Source: an uncultured Paenibacillus sp.
GTDB lineage: Bacteria; Bacillota; Bacilli; Paenibacillales; Paenibacillaceae
DNA length: 44,256 bases
NCBI GenBank assembly: GCA_937895345.1
Contig: CALAWP010000063.1
Span: forward strand, 1-44,256
Direction of reading: 5' to 3'
Part shown: positions 1 through 7,312 of the stretch, piece by piece
How the letters are laid out: each line of letters begins with the position of its first letter
Position numbering within the stretch: the stretch's first letter is position 1
Notes under the pieces: generated by a model
Told to the model about the DNA's origin: nothing
Databases searched by the model: none
The model's input: only the letters and a program-made list of their open reading frames with translations
Program-made: the position numbers and the translations under genes

Positions 1-161
1 CGACAATAACAATTTCCATTTTGAGGTGCCGAATTCCTTTTTATTTTGTCAAAAAGAGCCTGACTTTTTCAGGGGTAACTAGCTATGCGGGGGCTTGGCC
101 CCTCCCGCGACCGGACTCTCACCGGCTAGAAGATGCGTGCTTAGCTGGGCACGCGCCAAAC

Positions 162-199
162 AAAAAAGCTTTGCCCCGCCCAAGCGACGGAAGCAAAGC
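162..199 (-). terminator. Intrinsic terminator of the 62-residue gene
   Basis: On the minus strand a GCTTTGC/GCAAAGC stem (arms 193-199 and 168-174) is followed by six T residues (162-167). It lies 20 bases after the stop codon of the small gene at 220-408, so that gene probably has its own transcript of about 380 nt. Confidence 0.75.
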
Positions 200-219
200 C
201 ATTGTTTCATTATGTTCGA

Positions 220-408
220 TCAGCCAACGGAGGAGTTCATTCTGCCCAATTCATCTTCTACGAGAGACGTCAACTCATCCTCATACCCGCCCGTAATGCG
301 ATACTTGCGGATATACTCCTTCACAAATTTTCTCGGGTCCTTCGGCCGGAAAATTCTCGTGAGTTCCTTCAGGCTTTCCTTGACTTCATTCTGGCTATGT
401 TTCGCCAT
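220..408 (-). CDS. Small hypothetical protein, 62 residues
   Basis: A soluble, charged, probably helical 62-residue protein with no signal peptide, membrane segment or motif I recognise. It is rich in Lys, Glu and Arg and has an acidic C-terminal half. The ATG is preceded by a very good ribosome site (GGGAGGAGATTTC), an extended -10 promoter lies about 140 bases upstream, and an intrinsic terminator follows. This complete set of expression signals makes it a real gene despite its size. It stands alone between the window start and another small gene. The function is unknown, and I cannot tell whether its long leader is regulatory. Confidence 0.75.
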   Translation of the reverse strand: MAKHSQNEVKESLKELTRIFRPKDPRKFVKEYIRKYRITGGYEDELTSLVEDELGRMNSSVG

Positions 409-557
409 GAAATCTCCTCCCTTATACGATGGATGGTCGTCCTAAACAGCAAGTTCCGAGAACGTATGCGGCTCTTACACCGCAAGAACCCCCTTCGGTG
501 CAGGCAACTCCATGGCCAATGAGTCACAATGTTTTCATTTTTCTTACTATTATAACA
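409..557 (-). promoter_or_regulatory. Extended -10 promoter and long structured leader of the 62-residue gene
   Basis: The -10 is TATAAT (549-554) with an upstream TG, giving the extended form TGTTATAAT. No good -35 is visible. Transcription would start near 542, leaving a leader of about 134 nt. The leader RNA can form several helices: TGCACCG with CGGTGTA, GCGG with CCGC, and GTTC with GAAC around the latter. Some are mutually exclusive. I could not match it to a known riboswitch class, so a regulatory role is only an inference. Confidence 0.5.
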
Positions 558-588
558 GTTGCGAACCGAATAGAAAAGTGAACATTTA

Positions 589-810
589 TTAATCCTCTGG
601 CGAAGTTTGTTCTGATTTGTCGTTCAGCCTCTGCCCGCCGCTGTCGGTTTCCGAGGAAACGGCGGCTGCGGAAGGCGGGGATTCGGTTCCGGAATCGGAC
701 AAGGCGGCCAGTCTATCCTTGCGGAACAACCTCAAATAAGCGACAACGCCGGCGACGCCAACCCCGATTCCGAACGCCAGCAGCAGCACGGTCACCCATC
801 CTTGAACCAT
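589..810 (-). CDS. Small single-pass membrane protein, 73 residues
   Basis: Residues about 3-28 form one hydrophobic segment (VTVLLLAFGIGVGVAGVVAY), followed by a basic stretch (LRLFRKDR) and a polar Ser/Glu/Asp-rich tail. The layout fits a single-pass protein with its tail in the cytoplasm. The ATG has a strong ribosome site (GGGAGGCGAGGGTGT). It is downstream of the thioesterase gene on the same strand with a 126-base gap, so it may have its own promoter. I do not recognise a family. Confidence 0.65.
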   Translation of the reverse strand: MVQGWVTVLLLAFGIGVGVAGVVAYLRLFRKDRLAALSDSGTESPPSAAAVSSETDSGGQRLNDKSEQTSPED

Positions 811-936
811 ACACCCTCGCCTCCCTTCTACTACATTTTATCGGTAAGCCGAGCTTCTTCTTGTATGTGCAATTTCAACAGATTCGATTCCATATATAGT
901 TATAATTGTATCAAAATCGAAACGTTAAAACAACTT

Positions 937-1365
937 CTAGACGATGCGGTACGCTCCGCTTCCCCACGCCAGCAGCTGCCCGTCCTCATCCTTGACCGCC
1001 GCCGTCAGCGTTAAAGTGCGGCCGGTTCGATGCAGCAGCTCCGCCTCGCATAAGATTAAACCGCTGGTCGTATTCGACAAAAAATGAGTATTCAGCGACG
1101 CCGTGACCGTCCGCCGATTCGATTCGGCCAGCATGACGACGAGGCCCATCGCGTTGTCGATCAACGAAGCGATGACGCCTCCGTGAACGATGCCGAGCAT
1201 ATTGAGATGGTGAGGAAGTATGTCCAGGCAAATCGTCGATTTTTTGCCGTCGGCCTGCACGACCTCGCAGCCCAGATGTCCCCAGAACGTGTCTTGCGCC
1301 TTTTCGGCCAGCCTCGTCAGCTGTCCCGCATCGTCCGCCTGCTGCAGAAGCCAGTTATCGTCCAT
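937..1365 (-). CDS. PaaI-family hotdog-fold acyl-CoA thioesterase
   Basis: A 142-residue protein of the usual PaaI/YdiI length. The core motif HGGVIASLIDNAMG (about residues 60-73) is the hotdog helix signature, with the Asp expected in the active site of this family. These enzymes hydrolyse aryl- or acyl-CoA thioesters in the cytosol. The start lies 6 bases after the lcfA stop, so it is the last gene of the fadA-fadE-lcfA operon. A plausible job is release of CoA from stalled acyl-CoA intermediates during fatty-acid breakdown. That job is inferred from position, and the substrate cannot be read from the sequence. Confidence 0.85.
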   Translation of the reverse strand: MDDNWLLQQADDAGQLTRLAEKAQDTFWGHLGCEVVQADGKKSTICLDILPHHLNMLGIVHGGVIASLIDNAMGLVVMLAESNRRTVTASLNTHFLSNTTSGLILCEAELLHRTGRTLTLTAAVKDEDGQLLAWGSGAYRIV

Positions 1366-1371
1366 TCCTCT

Positions 1372-3849
1372 TCACTCCTTGCGGCCGGCCGCATCGCCGG
1401 CCTCCGCTTCATCCTCTTCCAGCAGCTTGCGCCGCAGCACTTTGCCGACCATCGTTTTCGGAAGCGAGTCGCGGAATACGTAATGATGCGGCACTTTGAA
1501 AGCGGCGAGCTGATCCCTGCACCAGCGATCCAGCTGACTGGCGGAAATTTGCCAGCCTTCTTTCAGCACGACGTACGCTTTGACCGTCTCGCCCCGGTAA
1601 GGGTCCTTAATCCCGACGACCGCCGCCTCCCGCACGGCCGGATGCTCGAACAGCACTTCCTCGACCTCGCGCGGGTAGATATTGAAGCCGCCGGCAATAA
1701 TAATATCCTTAATACGGTCCATGATCGTAAAATAGCCGTCTTCGTCCATCTTCGCCAGGTCTCCGGTCCGCAGCCAGCCGTCCTTGAACGCTTTAGCCGT
1801 TTCCTCCGGCTTGTTCCAATATCCGCGCATCACCTGCGGGCCTCGGACGAGCAGCTCTCCCAGTTCGCCTGGCGGCAGAGGCTTGCCGTTGGCGAGGTCC
1901 GCCACCATCGCCTCCGTGTCCGGAAGCGGAACGCCGATCGTGCCGATTTTGCGGCGGCCCCAGATCGGGTTGGCATGCGTCACCGGAGTCGCTTCCGTCA
2001 AGCCGTACCCTTCGATCAGCCGCCCTCCCGTAAGCGCTTCAAATTTATCCTGCACTTCCAGCGGCAGCGCCGCCGATCCGCTGATGCATACATTGATGGA
2101 GGACATATCGAGTTTGGCGGCATGGGCATGGTTAATAAGGGCAACGTACATCGTCGGAGCGCCGGGAAAAATCGTGGGCCGCTGCTCGCTAATCGTTTTC
2201 AGCACCGTCTCCGTCTCGAACCGGGGCAGCAAAATAAGCGAGCCGGCGCGCATCACCGACATATTCATCAGCACCGTCAGGCCAAAAACGTGAAACAACG
2301 GCAGCGCGGCGAGAAACCGTTCTTTGCCGTCCTCGGCTTTATAGCACCATGCCCCGATTTGCATCGTATTGGTCACAAAATTGCGATGCGTCAGCATCAC
2401 GCCTTTGGGGGTGCCCGTCGTCCCTCCCGTATATTGCAAAGCCGCGAGTTCGTCTCCGCCGCTTAACGGCGGAAGCTCCGTGCCTTCGGCGTTTCCTTTC
2501 AGCAGCTTGCGGTAAGCCAGAACGCCGTGTTGACCGTAAGGAATATCCGGGCGAAAGCCTTCCTTACGCTGCTTGATCGGATAAAGCATATTTTTCGGAA
2601 ACGGCAGGCCGTCCTTGATGGACGTAACAATCACGTGCTTCAGCCGGGGCACCGGTCCGCTCTCCGGCTCCTCGCCCCGGACGCGCGCCGTCCGGGCGTA
2701 CAGCAAATCGAGCGTAATCAGGGCCGAGGCTCCGCTGTCCTTCAGCTGATGCTCCAGCTCGCGCTCCACGTACAGCGGATTCGTCTGCACGACGACCGCA
2801 CCCGCAAGCAGCACGCCGTAATAGGAGACGACCGCCTGCGGACAATTGGGCAGCATAATCGCGACGCGGTCGCCTTTGGAAATGCCGAGCGAAACGAGCC
2901 GTGTCGCCAACTGTACCGCATCCCGGTGCAGCTCCCGGTACGTCATCGTTTTGCCCATAAAGGACAGCGCCTGATGCTGAGGATAACGGTTGACCGCGTC
3001 GAGCAAAAACTGGACGATGCTGCCATCGGGATAGGTCAGCGAAGGCGGCACCTCTTCCGGGTAGTGCCGCTGCCACGGCCGGGCCGGGACGGCGGCCTCG
3101 CCGGCGACTTCGTCGGATGCCGACGGCGCGGCTGCTTCACCGCCGACGGACTCGGTGGGTGCCGACGGCTCGGCAGCATCACCGCCGATGGACTCGGCGG
3201 ACGGCGACATCGCGGCTGCTTCGGCCGATGGCGCGGCTGCATCACCGCCGACGGCTTCTTCGGGTGCCGACGGCTCGGCAGCATCACCGCCGATGGCTTC
3301 TTCGGGTGCCGACGGCTCGGCAACATCACCGCCGACGGACTCGGCGGACGGCTCGGCAGCATCACCGCCGACGGACTTGGCGGACGGCCCGGCAGCTTCG
3401 GCCGATGGCGCGGCTGCTTCACCGCCGACGGCTTCGTCGGGTGCCGACGGCGCGGCAGACTCGGCGGACGGCTCGGCAGCATCACCGCCGACGGACTCGG
3501 CGGATGGCGACATCGCGGCTGCTTCGGCCGATGGCGCGGCTGCATCACCGCCGACGGACTCGGCGGGTGCCGACGGCTCGGCAGCATCACCGCCGACGGC
3601 TTCGTCGGCAGATTCTTCGGGCGCTGCCTTCTCGGCTGCCGCGGCAGGTTCGCTTTGCGGCGAATCCGCAGGCAGGGCCGCTGCCGCGTTCAAGCTTTCC
3701 GCCCCCGCTTCAGAAGGAGCGGATTCCGAGACTTCCGCCTCAGCCTCGTTCGTTTGTTCGTCTTTCCGATCTGCTGGTTCATCGTTAGCGGGGTTTGTCG
3801 CTGCAGCTTGATCTGGCGCAAGCGGATCATCCGGTTTTAACGGCTCCAT
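1372..3849 (-). CDS. lcfA: Long-chain fatty-acid-CoA ligase with a 255-residue repeat extension
   Basis: From about residue 257 to the end the protein follows Bacillus LcfA: an ATP-binding loop YTGGTTGTPKG, then GYGLTEATPVTHAN, the hinge-region WLRTGDLAKMDEDG, and a C-terminal catalytic Lys in PKTMVGKVLRR. It forms acyl-CoA from fatty acid, ATP and CoA. The family is usually about 560 residues, but here there are 825. The extra N-terminal part is low-complexity Ala/Ser/Pro/Glu/Gly, including ten variants of a GGDAAEPSA-type unit. The ATG at 3849 has GGGGAG six bases upstream, and no better internal start with a ribosome site was found, so the extension is probably translated. The gene starts 14 bases after fadE. 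The catalytic call is firm. The role of the extension is unknown. Confidence 0.93.
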   Translation of the reverse strand: MEPLKPDDPLAPDQAAATNPANDEPADRKDEQTNEAEAEVSESAPSEAGAESLNAAAALPADSPQSEPAAAAEKAAPEESADEAVGGDAAEPSAPAESVGGDAAAPSAEAAAMSPSAESVGGDAAEPSAESAAPSAPDEAVGGEAAAPSAEAAGPSAKSVGGDAAEPSAESVGGDVAEPSAPEEAIGGDAAEPSAPEEAVGGDAAAPSAEAAAMSPSAESIGGDAAEPSAPTESVGGEAAAPSASDEVAGEAAVPARPWQRHYPEEVPPSLTYPDGSIVQFLLDAVNRYPQHQALSFMGKTMTYRELHRDAVQLATRLVSLGISKGDRVAIMLPNCPQAVVSYYGVLLAGAVVVQTNPLYVERELEHQLKDSGASALITLDLLYARTARVRGEEPESGPVPRLKHVIVTSIKDGLPFPKNMLYPIKQRKEGFRPDIPYGQHGVLAYRKLLKGNAEGTELPPLSGGDELAALQYTGGTTGTPKGVMLTHRNFVTNTMQIGAWCYKAEDGKERFLAALPLFHVFGLTVLMNMSVMRAGSLILLPRFETETVLKTISEQRPTIFPGAPTMYVALINHAHAAKLDMSSINVCISGSAALPLEVQDKFEALTGGRLIEGYGLTEATPVTHANPIWGRRKIGTIGVPLPDTEAMVADLANGKPLPPGELGELLVRGPQVMRGYWNKPEETAKAFKDGWLRTGDLAKMDEDGYFTIMDRIKDIIIAGGFNIYPREVEEVLFEHPAVREAAVVGIKDPYRGETVKAYVVLKEGWQISASQLDRWCRDQLAAFKVPHHYVFRDSLPKTMVGKVLRRKLLEEDEAEAGDAAGRKE
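3100..3610 (-). repeat. Coding tandem repeat in the LcfA N-terminus
   Basis: About 500 bp of imperfect GC-rich repeats encode roughly residues 80-250 of LcfA. The core unit reads (V/I)GG(D/E)AA(E/A)PSA and occurs ten times with variable spacers such as EAAAMSPSAE. The repeat keeps long frames open on both strands, which explains several spurious ORFs there. The period is irregular, so this is a mosaic of duplicated blocks and not a simple satellite. Confidence 0.9.
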
Positions 3850-3863
3850 GCTGATCTCCCCTT

Positions 3864-5648
3864 CTATACGACGTAACGTTCACTGGCGATGACTCGCGCC
3901 GCGATCTCCCTTTTCAACGCGATTGTATCGGCCAGCGGCGCTCTCGTCAGCTTTTTCAATACGGACAGCTGCATCTGCAGCCCGTCGCCCCGCTCCAAGG
4001 CAGCCAGGGCAAGCTTGGCAAGCGACTCCGCCTTTTCCATCGTTTCCTGAACGAACACCTCCGTCATCGCTGCGGCAAGCCTCGCTTTGTCCGCCGCCGC
4101 TTCCCCGCTTCCGTCCATCATTTTCCGGGTACGGAGCCAGGCGCTCTCCATCGCATAGATTCCGATCATCAAGTCGGCTAATACGCACAGCACCTCCTGC
4201 TCCTGCTCCAGCTTAAGTCCCAGCTTCTGTACGGCCAGCCCTCCGACGGCCAAAAACAGCTTTTTCGCTTGCGCGATACGGTGCTCCTCCTTGGCCAAAG
4301 GCTCTTCAAAGGACGGGAGAGGCATCGGCTGCAGCAGCTCCGCCCCAAGCGACTGTGCCTTGTCGAGCAGCGGAAGCTCGCCCTTCATCGCCTTCTTCAG
4401 CAGCGTGCCGGGAATAAGCATCCGGTTAATTTCGTTAGTTCCCTCGAATATCCGGTTAATCCTCGAATCGCGGTAGATGCGCTCCACCTTGTATTCGCGC
4501 ACGTAGCCGTAGCCGCCGTGAATTTGCACGCCCTCGTCGACGACGAAATCGAGCGCTTCCGAAGCAAACACCTTCACGATCGAACACTCCAGCGCGTACT
4601 CGCCAATCGCATCGGCCGCCCGCGCCCCGGCATCCGCATCGTCCCATGCTTCCCCGCCCAGCATGCTGTCGATCAATCCGGCCGTCCGATAGACCATACT
4701 TTCCAGCACGAAGGTGCGAATATTCATATCCGCCAGCTTCGATCCGATGAGCGGATAGGAGGATATCGCGCGCCCGAACTGCTTCCGTTCGTTGGCGTAC
4801 CGCGAAGCGAGCCCGATCGTCTCCTTGGCCGAGCCGAGACAGCCCGCCCCCAGCTTGAACCGCCCGATGTTCAAAATATTGAAGGCGATCCGGTGACCTT
4901 TGCCGACCTCGCCCAGCACGCGGTCCGCAGGCACCGCCGCATCCTCGAAAAACAGCGGGCACGTCGAGGACCCTTTGATGCCCATCTTATGCTCTTCCGG
5001 CCCGACGCTGAAGCCCGGCGTGTCCCGCTCCACGATAAACGCCGTGAACTTCTCTCCGTCCACCTTGGCGTACACGATAAATACGTCGGCAAATCCCGCA
5101 TTCGTAATGTACAGCTTGGAGCCGTTCAGCACGTAATGTTTGCCGTCCGGCGACAGCCTGGCCGTCGTGCGCGCGCCCAGCGCGTCGGAGCCGGACGCCG
5201 GCTCCGTCAGGCAATAGGCGGCGATGCGCTTGCCGGAAGCCAGATCCGGCAAATATGCCTGCTTCTGCTCCGGCGTGCCGAAAAACACGATCGGGAGCGT
5301 GCCGATTCCCGTATGGGCGCCGACCGACAGCGCGAAGGAAGAAGCTTCGGCAAGCGTCTCGGCCAGCAGTGTCGTGCTGACCTTGTCGAGCCCGATGCCG
5401 CCGTACGCCTCGGGCACGTCGGCTCCGAGCAGTCCCTGCTCGCCGGCTTTGCGCATAAGCTCGATCGTCAGCTTATAATCGAGCGCCTCGATTTCCGCAT
5501 CGCGGGGCAATATTTCCGCCTCCATGAATTGGCGCGCGGCGGCGGCCATCAACCGCTGCTCCTCCGTAAAATCTTCCGGCGTTACGACCGACTCCGGCGC
5601 AAACTCTTCGATGACAAACCGTCCGCCGTACCGTTTCGTTTCCGTCAT
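3864..5648 (-). CDS. fadE: Acyl-CoA dehydrogenase
   Basis: 594 residues, the same length as Bacillus FadE. Acyl-CoA dehydrogenase features are visible in order: N-terminal helical domain, middle beta domain with YCLTEPASGSDALG and FIVERDTPGFSVG, C-terminal flavin domain, and IYRDSRINRIFEGTNEI near residue 400. A C-terminal helical extension completes the long FadE type. It oxidises acyl-CoA to trans-2-enoyl-CoA with FAD and hands electrons to EtfAB, encoded about 9 kb away in the same locus. It starts 27 bases after fadA and ends 14 bases before lcfA, so it is the middle gene of the operon. Confidence 0.94.
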   Translation of the reverse strand: MTETKRYGGRFVIEEFAPESVVTPEDFTEEQRLMAAAARQFMEAEILPRDAEIEALDYKLTIELMRKAGEQGLLGADVPEAYGGIGLDKVSTTLLAETLAEASSFALSVGAHTGIGTLPIVFFGTPEQKQAYLPDLASGKRIAAYCLTEPASGSDALGARTTARLSPDGKHYVLNGSKLYITNAGFADVFIVYAKVDGEKFTAFIVERDTPGFSVGPEEHKMGIKGSSTCPLFFEDAAVPADRVLGEVGKGHRIAFNILNIGRFKLGAGCLGSAKETIGLASRYANERKQFGRAISSYPLIGSKLADMNIRTFVLESMVYRTAGLIDSMLGGEAWDDADAGARAADAIGEYALECSIVKVFASEALDFVVDEGVQIHGGYGYVREYKVERIYRDSRINRIFEGTNEINRMLIPGTLLKKAMKGELPLLDKAQSLGAELLQPMPLPSFEEPLAKEEHRIAQAKKLFLAVGGLAVQKLGLKLEQEQEVLCVLADLMIGIYAMESAWLRTRKMMDGSGEAAADKARLAAAMTEVFVQETMEKAESLAKLALAALERGDGLQMQLSVLKKLTRAPLADTIALKREIAARVIASERYVV

Positions 5649-5675
5649 GCCGCAGTTCCCCTTTCGTCCTGCACT

Positions 5676-6890
5676 TTATGAAGGATATACTTCCAGCACT
5701 CCGGCGGCTCCCATGCCTCCGCCTACGCACATCGTAACGACGCCGTGACCGCCTCCCCGCCGACCCAACTCGTGGATCAGCGACACGGTCAGCTTGGTGC
5801 CGGTGCAGCCCAGCGGATGTCCCAGCGCGATCGCTCCGCCGTTGACGTTTACCCGCTCCTGATCCAGGTCCAGCTCGCGAATAATCGGTACGCATTGAGC
5901 CGCAAACGCTTCGTTCAGCTCAATCAGGTCTACCTGTTCTTTGGCAAGGCCGGCTTGCTTAAGGGCGAGCGGAACCGCCTCAATCGGGCCGATGCCCATA
6001 ATTTCGGGGGCTACGCCGGCCACGCAGTAGGAGCGGAATGCCGCCAGCGGCCGGATGCCAAGCTCTTTCGCGCGCGCCCTGCTCATCACGACGACGGCCG
6101 CCGCGCCGTCGCTCATTTGCGAGGAGTTGCCCGCCGTCACCGTCCCTTCCCTTGCAAAAGAAGGCTTGAGCGCGGACAACACTTGCACGGTCGTATCCGG
6201 ACGCACCCCTTCGTCGGCGTCAAACACAAATGAGCGTTCCCATGGGCGGCCGTTGTCGTCCACGCCGGACTTGACGGCCTGCACGGGAACGATCTCATTC
6301 CGGAAGTATCCGGCTTCCATCGCCTTCGCCGCCTTCCGATGACTGGACGCGGCGAAGGCGTCCTGCTCCTCGCGCGACACGCCGTAGCGCCGGGCCACCT
6401 CCTCCGCCGTATGTCCCATCCCCATGTACGCCTCTGGCATCGAATCGACGATGCCGGGATGCGGCGACAGCCGAAAGCCGGTCATCGGCACATGGCTCAT
6501 GCTTTCGACGCCGCCCGCAACAACGGCGTCCGCTTCGCCGAGCTGAATCCGCTGGGCGGCATATGCGATCGATTGCAGTCCCGAGGCGCAGAACCGGTTG
6601 ACTGTCACGGCCGGAACCGTTACGGGAAGACCGGCGTACAGCGCGATAATGCGCGCCATATTAAGGCCTTGCTCTCCCTCGGGCATGGCGCAGCCGATAA
6701 TGACATCCTCGATCCATTCCGGGCGCAGCTCCGGCACGCGCTCCAGAGCGCCCCGCAGCGCCGCCCTTCCAAGATCCTCGGCCCTCGTTTCGGCCAGGCT
6801 GCCCTTCCGCGCTTTGCCGACCGCCGTGCGCACGGCCGATACGATCACCGCGTCTCGGTCCCCTTCGGGAAACCGTGATACCGTTGACAT
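5676..6890 (-). CDS. fadA: Acetyl-CoA acyltransferase (3-ketoacyl-CoA thiolase)
   Basis: 404 residues, thiolase family. The nucleophilic Cys is in NRFCASGLQS, the His in GGAIALGHPLGCTG, and the second catalytic Cys in MCVGGGMGAAG near the C-terminus. It cleaves 3-ketoacyl-CoA to acetyl-CoA and a shortened acyl-CoA. The start has the ribosome site AGGAGGGCGAGTTT. Immediately upstream lies the 39-bp hairpin-forming repeat array, whose last hairpin ends in TTTT directly before the ribosome site. fadA is the first gene of the fadA-fadE-lcfA-thioesterase run and is separated from fadN by about 420 bases. Confidence 0.94.
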   Translation of the reverse strand: MSTVSRFPEGDRDAVIVSAVRTAVGKARKGSLAETRAEDLGRAALRGALERVPELRPEWIEDVIIGCAMPEGEQGLNMARIIALYAGLPVTVPAVTVNRFCASGLQSIAYAAQRIQLGEADAVVAGGVESMSHVPMTGFRLSPHPGIVDSMPEAYMGMGHTAEEVARRYGVSREEQDAFAASSHRKAAKAMEAGYFRNEIVPVQAVKSGVDDNGRPWERSFVFDADEGVRPDTTVQVLSALKPSFAREGTVTAGNSSQMSDGAAAVVVMSRARAKELGIRPLAAFRSYCVAGVAPEIMGIGPIEAVPLALKQAGLAKEQVDLIELNEAFAAQCVPIIRELDLDQERVNVNGGAIALGHPLGCTGTKLTVSLIHELGRRGGGHGVVTMCVGGGMGAAGVLEVYPS

Positions 6891-6907
6891 AAACTCGCCC
6901 TCCTAAA

Positions 6908-7008
6908 AGTTTTGCGCAGCAAAACTTACTTCGTAAGCTTTCGCTTAGTTTTGCGCAGCAAAACTTACTTCGTAAGCTTTCGCTTAGTTTTGCGACAGCA
7001 AAACTTTT
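6908..7008 (-). repeat. 39-bp direct repeat, 2.6 copies, each forming small hairpins, before fadA
   Basis: Two perfect 39-bp copies (6908-6946, 6947-6985) and a partial third (6986-7008). In fadA-sense RNA each unit contains AAGC-GAAA-GCTT (a GNRA-type loop), CTTAC-GAA-GTAAG, and AGTTTTGC-TGC-GCAAAACT. The first two overlap, so they compete. The copy nearest fadA places its stem followed by TTTT directly before AGGAGG. It is noncoding. Confidence 0.9.
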
Positions 7009-7312
7009 ACAAATGATCTGCACCCGTTCAAGCTGCATGAGGAATCGACTTCCGATCGCTCTCGCAGAGGGATGCTTGGATTTCCTTGAACCGTTAAACG
7101 GTAACCATCCCTCTGCAAAGGCGACTACTGCCGTTTCTACAGTTCAATTTCCTCATTTCGCTTTTTTCGTGCAGTTATTACTAATAGTTGAACATAATCC
7201 ACTCTGCACCCATAGCATGCTGCATGAGGAATGGACCTGTTCAAATTCCTCATTCGATTGCTTCGTTCGATTTCTCTCGTTCAACACATATAGCTTCGCT
7301 AGCATCCCTTCA
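7009..7312. repeat. Noncoding fadN-fadA gap with an 11-bp inverted repeat and a duplicated segment
   Basis: GCAGAGGGATG (7064-7074) and CATCCCTCTGC (7106-7116) form a perfect 11-bp inverted repeat. Within the loop sits the small palindrome CCGTTAAACGG. Two related segments, each with CTGCACCC and then GCTGCATGAGGAAT, occur near 7019 and 7204, suggesting a local duplication. GAGGAAT/ATTCCTC near 7230-7260 gives another hairpin. I see no coding frame with a ribosome site. The hairpins may end part of the fadN transcript. Confidence 0.6.

Noticed and set aside
2527..3840. Long plus-strand frames (up to 437 codons) opposite lcfA
   Set aside because: They are produced by the GC-rich repeat whose complement also lacks stops. 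They have no ribosome sites or protein-like domains, and LcfA on the minus strand is certain.
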